Notes: generated by a model not told the origin, from the letters alone. A DNA stretch of 64,000 nt from Diphasiastrum complanatum (GCA_029204225.1 CM055107.1:22014178-22078177), one strand, 5' to 3'. Counted from the stretch's first letter, positions 24,521 through 37,303 are shown. Numbers and translations: made by a program.

Positions 24521-24940
24521 CTCTAGTAGGTCACAAGTTTAGCAATTTTCACATGGTTTTTGATGTATATTAGACATCTATGTGGATCCACACGTGTGAG
24601 GACCTGTCCACACGTGTGAAATGAAACTTTCAGATCCAAGTTTGATTGGCTTTCATTTGAATCTAATATGACATCTCCTAAATTGTAGGAGTTAGGTGCT
24701 AGATTGTAGGATTCTAGAAGGTCAACACAAACCACCAATGGATGATGTGGCAAACTTGATAGATCTTATCCAAAGTGGATATGGATGAGTACAATGAGTT
24801 GTCTCACACGTGCTGGATGCAGCTTAGAGAGAAATTATGATAATTTTGTACTTGATCCATGATGGATCCATTATTGAGCTATTATGTGAAATCTTGGTTT
24901 TGTGGAGCAATCTTGATGTTTACACTCTCTTATGTTTACA
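24521..24940 (+). repeat. Copia-type LTR fragment at the inverted-repeat junction
   Basis: The block separates the minus-strand gypsy-1 linker from the plus-strand gypsy fragment. It shares CACGTG palindromes (24591, 24611, 24807) with the Copia-B LTR, as well as a matching stretch: AAATCTTGGTTTTGTGGAGCAATC here against AAATCTTGGTTTTGGAGCAAT there (reverse strand of 5680-5700). Overall similarity is patchy, so it is a related subfamily, not a Copia-B copy. Exact termini are not resolved. Confidence 0.6.
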
Positions 24941-26197
24941 CAACTGGTTTATGGTCAAGATGTTGTCATGCCAATTGAATTTTTAATCCCATCCTTACGC
25001 ATAGCAGCAACATAACGATTAAATGATGATAAGACTTTTTCAACTCCGTCATGAAGCGTTGCACAAATTATGTGAAACCCGATTGATGGCAGTTCATGCG
25101 TTAGCGGTAGAGAAAGCCCGCCAAAAGGCATGGCACGATCGTCGATTGCACAAAAAAGATCTGAAAGCAGGAGAACTTGCATTGATGTACAAAACCAAGC
25201 TAATCAAGGGCAAGTTGCAGTTTACCGGTGAAGGCCCATAGAAAGTGAAGAAAATCCTGAACTATGGCGCAGTCATTCTTGAGCACTTGGATGGAAAACG
25301 ATTTGATACTCCAGTGAATGGCAGCCGAGTACGCAAGTTTTGGCAGCATGTCTTCCAGTTCAGTAAGCCTGATTTCAATAGTTTTTTAATTTTATTTGTT
25401 TTTCCATTTTTTGTTTTCCGTACTTATATTGCTGAGTTTTTTGGAAAAATACAATTAAAAAAAAAAATTGACAAAAGACTAATGAGCAAAAGTCAGAAAG
25501 TCATCAGCATGGGAAAAAGGAAGCACAATATTTTTTAATGGAAAATGCCTTAGAAAACCACTATTTTGGTCAGATTTGGCCTATACAGTACCAGAAACCT
25601 TCGCTGAGCTCTCAGACTGTACATCAACTCTAGATTTATCTAATTTGAAGTGGGCAAAGGTTCCTGTCCAGTTTTTGAGTCAGACGAAGGTTCAGTGATA
25701 TGCCATTTTGAGAACCTTTGCTGAGCATCTAAACCTCATTATAAACCTTCGCCGACCTGCTAAATGATCTTAAAATGTCCAAATTAGATTGTCCATAGGT
25801 TCAGATTGAAAAAAAAATATTTATGACAATACCTGGGTGAAGGACCCTCTTGGGCGAAGGTTCATCCTTCGCCAGCCTTGGAAAACATTCGTCTGATAGG
25901 TTCAGAAGAAACCTTTGCCGAGATTTTTATAGCCTATTTTTAAAGTACTATACATGCCTGCAAATTTTTGTTCTAAACTGATCAGCCAAACTAGTATTCA
26001 GTGTAATGGACCCACCAAATTCACCTATAAGTTGGCTGAATTCGATTCATTCCTCACTTGTGCTAGCGAAGCTCTTGCGAATTTTTCCCACGACCAAAGC
26101 CTTCCAAGCTTCCTGACTTGCTTTCTGATACACTTTCACGCGTCTTCCATTTCCTTTTTGCTCATCATGTCTTCTACCGATACTTCCCAGTCTCCAC
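24941..26197 (+). repeat. Inverted repeat 2, right arm: inverted gypsy fragment
   Basis: It is the reverse complement of 20157-21402. It holds a plus-strand integrase C-terminus (LHKKDLKAGELALMYKTKL near 25160) down to VNGSRVRKFWQ near 25340. The GGCGAAGGTT spacer follows (25590-25930), then the beginning of the extra ORF (MSSTDTSQSPR at about 26170). Homology ends exactly where the giant palindrome begins. It is a truncated second gypsy copy or an inverted duplicate of part of gypsy-1. Confidence 0.88.
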
Positions 26198-27514
26198 GCT
26201 CATCAGATTTTTTTATAGGTGCACAATACGCTACAAAGAAAGTCTCAGAAAGCCACTTCATTTCTTAAATAGGTAAGGTTAGGCCTTTAGCCGATATGGG
26301 TGTAACTGACAAAAACGTTGGCACTTGCAAATGTCGTAAGGTGTCCAGCAATCATAATGCAATAAGGATAGAACCTTATAACGCCAATGTACGTCAAATG
26401 AAGTATCATCATTTAGATGTTTTTCATGCATCATGATCAAAATCTTTTCTTCTGAGCCAACTTCACCTGAAGGAGGTTCTGCTTCTAGTTAAACATTACA
26501 TAAGACTTCTGCTAAATGTAGCTAATAACTTATGGTAAAGTTAAAAACTTACTCAGAATCAAGCTCACAAGTTGGAACATGCAAGAATGTCCTCCTTGAA
26601 GGCTAGTCTGTGGTTATTGTAACAGTATGATGTGAATGCCAAATTCTTAATCTCTGTCATTCTACAACTAGGACTATGTAAATATCTTCATAGGGCCAAG
26701 TGCCACTTCTTGTCATGTGCCAACTCTAGGGTTCATCATGGAGGGGGAAATGGATCGAGTTAGATCAACTACAATGTATTTAGAAAACCTAATTTGATCC
26801 TAAAATATAGACAAATAAGACTAGGAATTATATATTTGTCAAGTTCTTTCTTCGTGGAGAGTAGAGATCAATACATCAAGCTCTATTGGAAGAGATTGAA
26901 CTAGTTTTGGTGTTGATACTTTATACACCGATTATATATTGGTTAAATCATCTCTCTGACAATGGTGAGAAATTCGCAATTATGCTGTTACCTACTACTA
27001 AATTTGGAAAATATTCAATTTGGCTTGATAGAACTTGGTAGAAAGTGAAAAAAGTTTTATGTGGCTGAAAAATCATCGTATTGTGAATTAAGGTAGAATA
27101 GAAAATCGAGTTAATATCTACACTTTTGAATCACTCCTATCTGTGGTGAATAATGAAAGTGGAAATTTAAATGCACAACGATTGGCCAATTCTCATGAAG
27201 TCGTTGAAGGTGTGAAAATACTGTAGAAATTAGCTACATTGGAGGATTTCTATATATTATTTGTTGAACCATTGGTGAAAATAAATATAAGATTGTAGAC
27301 AAATCCAGCTAAAAGCATTTTGATTTTATGAAAATGAATTGAAGGACATCGTTCTAGTTTGAAAGATACGTTTTTACAATTTTAAGATGTTTTTGCTTGG
27401 ACTATGGGCATTTGAAGAATACAACTTGAAGTGGTGTTAAACATTTAACATACCATCGATTCGACAATGTAACTAAATAATCAAGCAAATGCGTTATTGT
27501 ATGAATAATAATAG

Positions 27515-27940
27515 ATCAAGGCCAAGATTGAGAAGATGATCAAGGAGGATTTCATTCATGCAAATGGGTGTAGTTTTTAGTTTTTGCCTTAAATAAAAAA
27601 GAACCCAAAAGAATGAGAACTATTAGTAACTAAATCTAAAAGAATGCAACATTCTAGGGGGGTAGTGCATAATCAAAAGCTAAATTAGTTTACTGCTACA
27701 GAACATTTATTTTTCCATTTCTACAAGAGATCTCTAATAGTAATAAGATCAAAATTGTTGAGAAAGATAGTAGATTCTATAATTAATTAGTTGCATTCTC
27801 TTATAAGGTATTGCCTTCTGGCTTATTCAATGCACCTAGTTGATTTCAAAAGGAAATGTGAAAACTCTTTTATGAACATTTGAATAAATTCTCACATATC
27901 AATTTGGCTGGCATTTGCACTTAAAGGGAATGGAGTCGAT
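27515..27940 (+). pseudogene. Ancient gypsy reverse-transcriptase relic (left arm)
   Basis: Translation in mixed frames gives KAKIEKMIKEDFIHANG and, further on, FSYKVLPSGLFNAPS followed by FQKEM and KLFYEHLNKFSHI. These match the region around LIKKELQRLFDADFI and MSFGLYNAPSSFQRVM in gypsy-1 RT. Stops and frameshifts are frequent, so it is much older than gypsy-1. The mirror copy is at 61436-61861. Confidence 0.6.
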
Positions 27941-29520
27941 CATTTTGATCAAGTTGTTTTATTCTTGCCTCGGTCTTTGACATTCACTTTTTTTATTTTT
28001 GAGTAAGATAGTTATGCAACTAGTGGTGGTTATACACAACATATACAACATGGCAACATCGTGTGGTCAATGCCATGTGAGGAGCAAGTTCCTAAGATGT
28101 CGCTACACGATGGTTGGGATTTGAGCCCACACCTTGCCGGTGACAATCAACAATTCTACCCACGCTTTGATGGACATTCACCTTTCGAAAAAACTTTTGT
28201 TAGCAAAGCCCAAAAAGTCGATACTAATGAGAGAACTCCCTCGTCTCTATGTTGATCTATGATCTTCGTGACCCCTCAGAGTTTGAGGATTCATTGTAGA
28301 TATCTGACTCTAACCACAAGCCTTTAACCACCCATTTGAATTGAAATTTGTTACGATTCGCTTATCTGACGAATCTCCAAAATTATCAATGCTAATTCTA
28401 CATTTAACAACTCTTACTATACAAGATGGACAACATAAAGCCAAGACTTCAAATCAGGTCACACCTTTTGTCATCTATAAAAAAGCAATAACTGCAACAA
28501 TGAAGGTTGTTATATCAAGTTTGTGCTTACACCATCTTACATTGCTTATATAACAATTGACTAGGAGACATTATATAAAAGCGATAAAAATGTACTTTTC
28601 TGTTCTTTTTGTTCTTCAATTGAGATGGCATCAATATTGTCATTACTTGTTCCTTTTGGCTTGACCTCACTTGAGTTAAAAAAAAATGGATGATCTTAAA
28701 AACTAACCCTTAGTTTTAAGCATGAAGTTATTAAGATAAATTCTTGTGCTCTTGGGTTGAGTAAGTTTTTTGTTGCATTGAAGTTTATCATGTCATGTAT
28801 ATAAGATAGAATTACAATCAGTTAGATTTCTTTTCCTTTTATAAATACTTCATTTATCTCCATGGTTTAAACAAACGCTGTGCTATGATGTCTCCTAGCG
28901 GTGGAAAAACACATCCCACTGTAAGAAACATAATAGCGAAATCCAATCAGCTAGATCCCCCTTTTTCTATTACATCCTTCATGGGAAGCAATGTGAGTCT
29001 ATACAAAGAATCATGTTCATTCACTTTCGTGTTTCTTCATCCTTAGAATATCTTCCGAGTCTCCTAAACCTGAACATTTCCATCCTTTTCTCTCAGATTG
29101 ATTGAAAAATGTGATAAATTGTTTTCTTTGCCAGTATTAAATATTTTCGGTGAGAATGCTACTTAAAAAGTTCTCTTAGAACCCAAAGAGAACTTATGTA
29201 CCAGTACCTATAATATGCTCTTGCTTATAACTTGGAAATATCAAGGGCTGAAAAGTTATTATTTTGTGTATTGATGTAAAAGTCTCACTTGATGGCCGTA
29301 TCAAGTTACCCAATTTCTATTTTCTGTACTGCCACTGTGAGAGCACAATAGTGCACTTTCGTTAGCCTATGTACAATTGTCCTTCTGAAAGACTATGTAG
29401 TTGGAAGCCATGGGTAGCAAAATTGTTCAGTTGCCACTCGTGTGCTGAATTTTTTTATAATATAGACTATACTAATTTCATATATTTTTTCTGTACAGCG
29501 TGGGAAAAGGAAATCAAAGA
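27941..29520. other. Intergenic DNA, left arm
   Basis: AT-rich sequence without a supported gene. On the minus strand around 28085-28170 a tRNA-like promoter B-box pattern (GGGCTCAAATCCC) is visible. Everything here is mirrored in 59857-61435. Confidence 0.5.
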
Positions 29521-30397
29521 TCATAAATGGATATTGATGTGCGAGGTGTAATCTCTTGTACCAGCACCTTCCCAGCCCATCCACTCTTCCCAGTCTTCCC
29601 ATGAATCATCATTCACCCCCATAAGACCTTCATAGCTGATTGAGCTAGAATCATAGTTAAACTCATCCATGTTCCTTCCAAATAGAGAGGTTTCCACGTT
29701 CATAGCGTGCTGCAATATAAATTTATAAAGTACACGTTCAGTATCTTACCGACTTCTGTAAACAAAACAAAAATGCAACGTACAGAACGGATTTAAGTAG
29801 ACTAAAATCAAGGAAGATATAAGATGCGACGTACTTCGTAGGCCGTTTTGATCTGCTTGAACTTGCTACCACAACCGTCATCCTTGCAAACATCCGGATG
29901 ATACTACACAAACCAAATCGCTCAGTCAGATTCATCTGAAACCATAGCTACAAAAGCACGCTTTGCAGGAAAAGAAGCCAAAGATAAAAGGGCCACTCCC
30001 CAAGGAAGTGCCAAAATAGTACTGCCCCATCCACAAGAACAACTCTCCGAGATGCTTGCCGTAGCTACATTCAATCCAAATAAAACCATCTAAAGTTCGA
30101 TGTACAGGGAATAGAATACTAGTTTATTACAATGCAACTCTGGATATGCATACAAACCTGAAGAGCAAGTCTTCTATATGCTGACTTGATCTCCTGCTTG
30201 GAGGTTCCCGGACTGATACCAAGAGTTGCAAAAGAATCCCTTACATTTTGTGCTACGTATGCTCTAACCATGCGACGCCCTTTTTTGTGACGATCCGTTA
30301 TGGCACATCTATTTGGTGAAGAAAGTTTTTTAGAGAAAGGCTTCTGCAACGAGCCTTTGTGCAGGATGGGTATTTGTATGGGGCTTGATGTCGCCAT
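29521..30397 (-). CDS. J8: J8 gene B: plastid DnaJ-class co-chaperone, three exons
   Basis: Exons on the minus strand are 30397-30158, 29903-29835 and 29709-29521. They join in phase through GT-AG introns of 254 and 125 bases to give 165 residues. The start [14 protein letters not shown] corresponds to residue 5 of gene A, because the upstream codons differ. The HPD motif is at residues 82-84 and the [18 protein letters not shown] tail is complete. The predicted protein equals that of gene C. Relative to gene A the transit region is more basic ([18 protein letters not shown]) and exon 3 has four extra codons including EFNY. No disabling change is seen. It lies in the near-identical outer part of the palindrome, which suggests recent duplication or gene conversion with C. 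Confidence 0.92.
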
Positions 30398-30468
30398 TCG
30401 TGCCAGCTTCCTTACTAGTCCCCTCAGCAGCCAAGCAAATAAACGGATTGAATCAATCCAAATGCTTG

Positions 30469-30475
30469 TTTTATA
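30469..30475 (-). promoter_or_regulatory. Putative TATA box of J8 gene B
   Basis: TATAAAA on the minus strand lies about 72-78 bases upstream of the ATG. The same element is at 58902-58908 for gene C. The 35 bases before the ATG resemble the gene A leader (GTTTATTTGCTTGGCTGCTGA), but farther upstream the genes differ. Confidence 0.5.
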
Positions 30476-33358
30476 GTGATTGAGCAGCCAATTTGAACGG
30501 AATCGGAGGTTAAGAATAATGCATGGCAACACAAAGTCGAAACTGATTCAGTCTTTGACATGGGATGACTTTGTTTGAAACTACCTGGCTCCAAGATTAA
30601 CGAAGGCGCTTTGATCCAGCACAAAATACAAGCCACTTATGATGCTTGATCCAGAAAAAACAAACAAAGGTGACATTACCAACAAAGGTACTGTGATTTT
30701 ATATGCAAATTCAGGCACCTGGGCATCGTTTCCTGTCTGCTACAGATAAGGAAGACATAAAAAGTAAGTGGCATTGTTGGCGAAGAGATCGACGCGTGAA
30801 GAAGAGAAACTACGCGTGAGGAATAAACGGAAAGAGCTTAGAAGAAGTAAAAGCGGCGATGGAGCCTAAGAACGAGCGTTTTGTCCCTGATAGAATATAA
30901 CGATTAGTGTGTTAAATAGTTTTGATTAACGCTAAATGGATCATGTTTAGCCTTAATTCAGAATTAGCCTACGTGGCAGATGTCTTGCCACCTGGCCCTA
31001 GGGGCCCCCCACGTCACCTTCAGGATCAGTTGCTGACGATGGATGTGATAAGCTACCAGCCGTGGCCTGTCACTCTGGTTGGGAGGTTCCACTCTCGCGA
31101 GTTTGGGTGCACCAATGTTCGAGAAAGCCGACAAAGTATATGAATTCATACGGTTGTGACGTTTCACGGTCGCGAGTTTGAGTGTGCCAATGTTCGAGAA
31201 AGCTAACAAAGTATATGGATTCATTTTTGATGATTTTCTTTATATAAGCGTATAGACCTTTTTAGTGCTTTAAAAATCGAGAAGCTTAGAAAAATGTGAA
31301 GGTTTTTTTGAGGATAACTCAAAAAAGGCTTCCTGAATTGGTGGGTCAGATGAGGTTGGCTAAATGCCAGAATATATTTAGAGTGACCAATTGAATTTTT
31401 GCCACGTGACATATTCTCGGTTGGACTCAATCTTACATTATAATGTATTGAGGATGGGTCTTTTTAGTGACCTTGGCACCGATAAAACAGTCATAAAATT
31501 TTGACGAGGCCACTAGGGTGGATGAGCCATGATTAAATGATTGTTACACCAAGTCTAAAGGTCACTAAAAATCTCCATAGTGATCTTTGATAGTGACCTC
31601 AATTACATTTGTGGCATATTATGAAATCTAAAGTCATAAAATTCTTTTCACAAACACATCTGGTCATATATAAATTCAAAAAGACTTATTATGACTTATG
31701 AAGAGGCATAAGTGAGACTCTCACAAAAGATTTCAGCCAAATAAGAAGTATTCTTCGCCATCCTTAGCAATGGTCACTTTCAAAGTTTGTAATGTTAGGT
31801 TTAGATGATTTTTTATGGACAAAGTTTGCATTCATGGACTTTGTAAACGCATACTCAACACATAATTTGTTTTAGGAAGGGCTACTCTTGCAATATTTAG
31901 TCATGTTCTAGAGAATGAAAGAATCTTTGGAGCAAATATTTTAAAGTTTTTCATTTCACCATATAAAATCATTTAGTTTCTTGAGGTGAATGGGCTTCCC
32001 TCAAGAAACTATCTTTGCTCCATTTAATAATGGTTTTGAGATATTTTGTGGTTTCTTTAATGAAATTTTATTGGACGAACTTTCTATCCAAAATTTTGCT
32101 TGATATTGCATGTAGTAAGTTACGCCCAAAAATATAGAGAAAAACTGAAAGAGCAACATGTGGGAGAAGTGGTTGTGTTTTCCATAAGCATTAGTATCCA
32201 TTTAGTTAGAAATCAGAGTCAATATTCTTTGTTTTTTTTGTAAGCTTCAAATGTGATACTGTAATTAGTGTACAATTTATTAGACTTGTTGTATTCAATT
32301 GTGACCAGGGCGTGACTTGGGACGTGGCCCATCATTGACTTATCAGTTGGCGGGCACTTGTCTCGTAGCCGGCTACTTGGGTTAGTCGAGTAGCCACACG
32401 TAGGAAAATCAGCCTGTACAATATAGTTTTGACGACACTTGCTAGGGCCATGTCCCGAGTTTGTCAGTATTTTAGCCCATGTTGGGCCTATTAGTCAAAT
32501 AGGTGCCTATTTCAGTGTGTTGACACTTGTCGAGCCCATGTATGTTGGGGCTTTTGGTATAAGTACAGTTTTCACTTGTAATACAATTAACTTTTGTTGT
32601 GCCCGGATGGCAGGAAGCAACAAAGTTCCTTCGATCGAAGCTTCGGGGAAGTGATCAGAACGATCGTCGTAAGAGAATTCTTGGAAGAATTCCGGAGAAG
32701 CTTGCAATTTCGGTGGTTTCGAGGAAACTATTGGTTGTGGCCTCTTAATTCACTGTGTGGACAGCCGTTTGGTGCAACGAGGCTTGCATGGGTATGCAAT
32801 GAGCAGTGATGTAGAGCCATGGCAATTTACATAAATCGATTGGGCGTAGAATTGAAAGAATTGTGAAAATTTTCAAATTCTATGAGTTATAGAAGGCTTT
32901 CTCAGAAAAGCGGACTGTTAGCAGTCAATTGGGTACCAATTTCAAAACTGTAAATTGGATCATTGAGTTGGAGGTAGGGCGACTTCAGCCATGTGAAGAG
33001 TTGCAAGAAGAACCACTGAGAAACGTGAAAACTGCCCAAGAAATCTCTCTTTTCTCATAGCTAGGGTTTCCGCATAGAAAACCATGGATCTTTCACAATA
33101 GGAAGATGTTTTTGAAGCTGTCAACGCCTAATGGTTGGCACCTAGGTGGAGGTTTAAGTGCAGCCGCGCGTTTTTGGAAAAGAGGAGAGCAGGGGAGCAC
33201 AATTCTTGTTTTTCAGGTGTTAGAGGCCACTTGGTGAAGTAGGGAACGCATCCAAGGTATAGAACAGCTCGCTAACAGCTCGTTGGAAGCGATCATCTGC
33301 TACCCATTGTGTTTTTTCATTTGTTGAAGGCCATTTGGTGAAGGTGAGGGGGCGCATC
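30476..33358. other. Intergenic DNA between J8 gene B and Copia-C left
   Basis: No gene is supported. Around 31090-31215 a ~65-base phrase is doubled (CGCGAGTTTG(G/A)GTG(C/T)(A/G)CCAATGTTCGAGAAAGC). Two diverged ~40-base copies of a GGCCA(C/T)TTGGTGAAG phrase lie at about 33217-33257 and 33322-33358, the second ending at the Copia-C target site. All of this is mirrored at 56019-58901. Confidence 0.55.
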
Positions 33359-33632
33359 AGTTAGAATTAAAGTAGAATCACTGTGCTACTGTACTGTGGG
33401 TCCTATCAGTTGATAAAGATCAGTTGGCCTCGCCACAAGGCAAGTCGACGGGACACGCGTCCCGCCAACGGCAACCTGGGTCATGCATGGGTTGCCTGAG
33501 TGAACAACTATATGTACAGTGTAATCTCATTTTGAGAAATACAGTTGCTATGTGAGCTTGCGGTGGAGAGTGTTTTCTGTCTGTGTTACTGTGTAGCATG
33601 ATCTGTGTTTCTGTTCGAAGCAAATTCTAAGT
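33359..33632 (+). repeat. Copia-C left 5' LTR (274 bp)
   Basis: The termini AGTTAGAATT and AATTCTAAGT are the same as in the other family members. By eye it differs from the right-arm 5' LTR (55745-56018) at only three positions, all C/T. Confidence 0.92.
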
Positions 33633-33644
33633 TGGTATCAGAGC
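33633..33644 (+). promoter_or_regulatory. Primer binding site, initiator Met tRNA (Copia-C left)
   Basis: TGGTATCAGAGC abuts the LTR with no spacer, as in Copia-A and Copia-C right. Confidence 0.9.
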
Positions 33645-34344
33645 CGTACAAGGAGTGTACATAGTATAGCATCGTCGTTGAAGAGAGCACTGGTGCACAG
33701 TTTCTAGTTTATAGAAGCTTGCCAAGTTCAGCAGAGGGATTATTAGCCTGTGCATAGCATCAGACAGGGAAAAATTTGGTGCAAAATGGACAATTTTGAA
33801 GCCAGTTGAAAATTAAAACCGGGTTTGGGGTTACGGTTTTTTATACATAACTGGTGATTTCTTCGCTGTTTGTACACCGTTTTGGATGCCGTAAGGACAA
33901 GAAGGAAGCTAATCACATTTTCAATCAGCCATGGAGAAATTCTGAGGTTTATGTCAGAGATTTGTCTCCAGACAGTTAACCTAGCAGATTTGTGGTAAAA
34001 GGTGAAAAAAGCCACTTTGTCAAGTTGAGCTAAAATCACCGTTTCTCCTCGGAATTTCATGATTGAACACTCTACAGACTTGGTATCAGTAGGGCGACCC
34101 TGCTCCAGGCCTCAGATCGTGCTCAAATCGATCCAAAAATGAAATTGATCAAGCAAAATCCAGTTTGGGGAGGCACGGCCGTAGACAGAGAGGAGCGTGG
34201 AGCTCACGCACGACGAACGGGACAACAACTTAGTGTTTTGAAGTGTCCAACGTCTTCAGAAGTGTGGTTCGACGCACCAATGCAAGGAAGTCCACAAGAT
34301 CATCTCCACAACGATTGGCAGAAAGAATTAATTGGATCTGGACC

Positions 34345-35400
34345 TGTTACACCCAGATAGGCATGGGATGTGCTAAAGGAGCAATTCGAGACATCAAATC
34401 CGTCAAGAATCATGTTTCTGAAGTCAAAGCTGAGTAGTGTCCGAATGGAGCAAGGAGAGCACATTCAGACGTACATGACCAGAATCAAGACAATGAGGGA
34501 TGAACTGCATTCTATTGGTAAGCGCATACGTGATGTGGAGCTGGTGCACAATGCATTGTGCGGCATTGCAGAACCCTATCAGATGTTTGTGAGTGGAATA
34601 GCTTCAAGAGAAAGAATACCAACCTTTGAAGAGCTCACAGGAATCCTGATGCAGGAAGAGCAACGGCGAGAAATGCTGAAAGCTAGACGTCAAAATACTC
34701 ATGATCAAGCACTTGCAACACGCCAAAAACAAGGCAAGGGCAAGGGTAAGAAGAAGTCTAAGCAGCAATTTGCCAAGTCTCAGGAGGATGAGGGATCTTC
34801 CAGTAAGACCAAGAAGAAAGGCAAGTGCTTCCATTGTGGTAAAATGGGCCATTGGAAGAGTGAATGTCGCAAATTCCTGGCGGAACAAGCCAAGGGGAAA
34901 CCAAAATAAGCAGGTAACCTTGTCGATGAGGGTGAGATTGAAGACTCTAGCATCTTCATATCTGCATTGTCATCTAATCAAGATGATCAAGCGTGGTATA
35001 TTGACTTGGGAGCCACAAGACACATGACAGGTAACAAGAATTGGTTCAGTAGCTTGAAAGTGTTAGATAATGGAACGTCTGTTTCACAAGAAAATGGTGA
35101 GGTGTGCAAGATCAAGGGGATAGGCACCGTTTCAATCCAACTACCTGGTGGAAAAAGCAGGATGATCAGGGAGGTACTTTACGTACCAGGTTTGAAGAAA
35201 AATCTACTTTCTGTTGGTTACTAATCAAAAGTTGAAAGTAGAGTTCGCCCATGATCGTTGCTTTGTGAAGAATGTGAACCAAAAGTTCAAAGTTATTGTG
35301 GATGGAGTAAGGGAGCCCAATACAAAATTGTATAGGTTGAATGCTACAATCGCAACATGGACTTGTATCATCCATTCCATCGCAAACTGAGTTGTGGCAT
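34345..35400 (+). pseudogene. Copia-C left gag-protease, N-terminally deleted
   Basis: The Gag frame begins at the deletion junction in the codons for the VTPRQAWDVLKEQFE region (a TAG sits at the Gln codon). It continues through the CFHCGKMGHWKSEC knuckle to a TAA at about 34908. After this stop the protease reads WYIDLGATRHMTG, with Leu where the catalytic D-S-G-A has Ser. A frameshift at LLSVGY near 35222 breaks the link to the pre-integrase part (QKLKVEFAHDRCFVKNVNQK). Confidence 0.88.
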
Positions 35401-36260
35401 AAGAGGCTTGGTCACTTGAACTTAGGAAGCCTCAGTTTGATGAGAAAATTGGAGATGGTAACAGGATTGCCTACCATATAAGATCACTTGAAATCGATAT
35501 GCGAATCTTGTGCATATGGGAAGCAACATTGAGAGAAGTTCAATAAAGGTGGTGTTGCATGAGCAAAGAACATCTTGGATTTAATCCACATAGATTATGC
35601 GGGCCTATGAGGACCATGTCCTTAGGTAAAGCCTTCTATTTCATGACCTTTATTGATGATATGTCACGTAAGACGTGGATCTACTTCTTAAAGAAGAAAT
35701 CAGATGCATTTGACAACTTCAAGAGCTTCAAAGCATTGGTCGAAAATCAGACAGGTAGGAAGATCAAAGTCCTAAGATCAGATAGTGGAGGTGAGTACAA
35801 GTCTAATGACCTCAATGATCTTTGTGATCAATGTGGGATTAAAAGACAATTTACGCAAGCTCATACTCCTGCTCTCAATGGTGTAGCTGAGTGCAAGAAT
35901 CGTACGATTGTGGAAAGTGCCAGATCTATACTAGCTGAGATGAAACTACCAAAAGATTTTTGGTCAGAAGCATGCAGTAGGACAGTCTATCTTCAAAATA
36001 GAAGTCCTGCCATTGCCATACTAAAAATAACACCTGAGGAAGCATTCACGAAGAAGAAACCAAAGGTGAACCACTTGCGAATCTTTGGATGTAAGGCCTT
36101 TGTACATGTTCCTAAGGAAGAGAGACGTAAACTTGATGTAAAAGCTATCAAGTGCATATTCCTAGGATATGATGTGTGAAGGGCTATAGATGTTTTGATC
36201 CTGTGGAAAACAAAATCCATGTAAGTCGTGATGTTATTTTTTATGAATCCAAGATGTATG
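35401..36260 (+). pseudogene. Copia-C left integrase
   Basis: The pre-integrase zinc region (ELWHKRLGHLN, CESCAYGKQH) is crossed by stops. A 206-residue frame from 35559 then carries the core with MTFIDDMSRKTWIYF, VLRSDSGGEYKS and LNGVAECKNRTI. All three acidic catalytic positions remain, but the Arg after Glu is Cys. It ends KCIFLGYDV followed by a stop at 36177. Confidence 0.85.
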
Positions 36261-37297
36261 AAGACGAGGATGTGAGAAGATAGATACATCCAGTGGGAAT
36301 GATGGTATAGTGAGGATACCACTTGATGATGACCCATTCATTGACCTTCCAAGTGATGAAAAACAGGATACATCTCAAGATACTACTACTCAACCTCAAG
36401 AAACAGGTCGGAGAGGTAGGGACAAACCTTTTGGTGCAAGAAGGATTGAAGTTGCAGGTGACAAACACAAGGAGAAGGATGTACCATGGGATACATTTTC
36501 ACCAGGAAGCCGGGGAGAGCTACGAAGATCAACAAGAGAAAAGACACAAATTGAAAGATATGAAGCAAATTATGCTCTCCTATCTAGCATTATTCAAAGC
36601 AAAGAACCTTCGACTTATGGTGAAGCGAAGGATGATGACATTTGGGTCAAGGCCATGGGAGAGGAGATGGAGTCAATTGCTAAGAATAGCACATGGGACT
36701 TAGTAGAACCACCAGTTGGCAAGAAACTCATTGGTTGCAAATGGATATACAAGACTAAGTATCATGCAGATGGTAGTATAGCAAAGCACAAGGCAAGATT
36801 GGTGATCAAAGGGTATGCACAAAGTAAAGGCATTGACTATGAGGAGACCTTTGCGCCAGTATGTAAGTGGAATACTCTACGTCTACTTGTTGCTTTAGCT
36901 TCACATTTTGGTTGGCCTTTGCGTCAAATGGATGTGAAATCTGCTTTTCTAAATGGTGAGTTAGAAGAAGAGGTGTTCATGGATCAACTTGAAGGTTTTG
37001 TAACAAAGGGACAGAAAAATAAAGTATGTCACTTGAAGAAAGTACTTTATGGTCTTAAACAGGCACCACGTGCGTGGTATAGCAGGATTGATGCCTACTT
37101 TCGTTCAAAGGGGATGGTGAGAACACACTCTGATCCAAATCTATATGTCTTATGCTTTGTTGGCATGGTTGCTTTGATTGCTCTTTATGTTGATGACTTG
37201 ATTATTACGGGAAATAATCAAGAGATGATAGAAATGATCAAGAAAGAACTCATGGAACAATTCAGATGGCAAGGAGCAAATGGCCTGTCATAATCTC
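36261..37297 (+). pseudogene. Copia-C left reverse transcriptase, truncated
   Basis: The 327-residue frame from 36310 includes [73 protein letters not shown] and the catalytic LYVDDLIITGNN. It stops at 37291-37293 after MEQF, where RT sequence joins flanking DNA (AGATGGCAAGGAGC) that in the right arm lies near 49190. Confidence 0.9.
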
Positions 37298-37303
37298 AAG
37301 CTA

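Larger units (their letters stand above)
33359..37263 (+). mobile_element. Copia-C left: copia element with 5' LTR, 3' end deleted
   Basis: The 5' LTR (33359-33632) follows the target sequence GCATC and is directly joined to the initiator-Met primer site. It is the palindromic partner of Copia-C right. Relative to that copy it has lost about 70 bases of leader near 33688, about 0.8 kb of leader and gag at 34344, and everything after RT at 37263, including RNase H and the 3' LTR. Confidence 0.92.

Noticed and set aside
28061-28255. 64-codon frame identical in both arms (also 61121-61315)
   Set aside because: Identity reflects the palindrome, not selection; no domain.
32439-32809. Overlapping frames of 66-71 codons upstream of Copia-C, shared by both arms
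   Set aside because: They overlap on both strands in LTR-like noncoding DNA and lack any motif.
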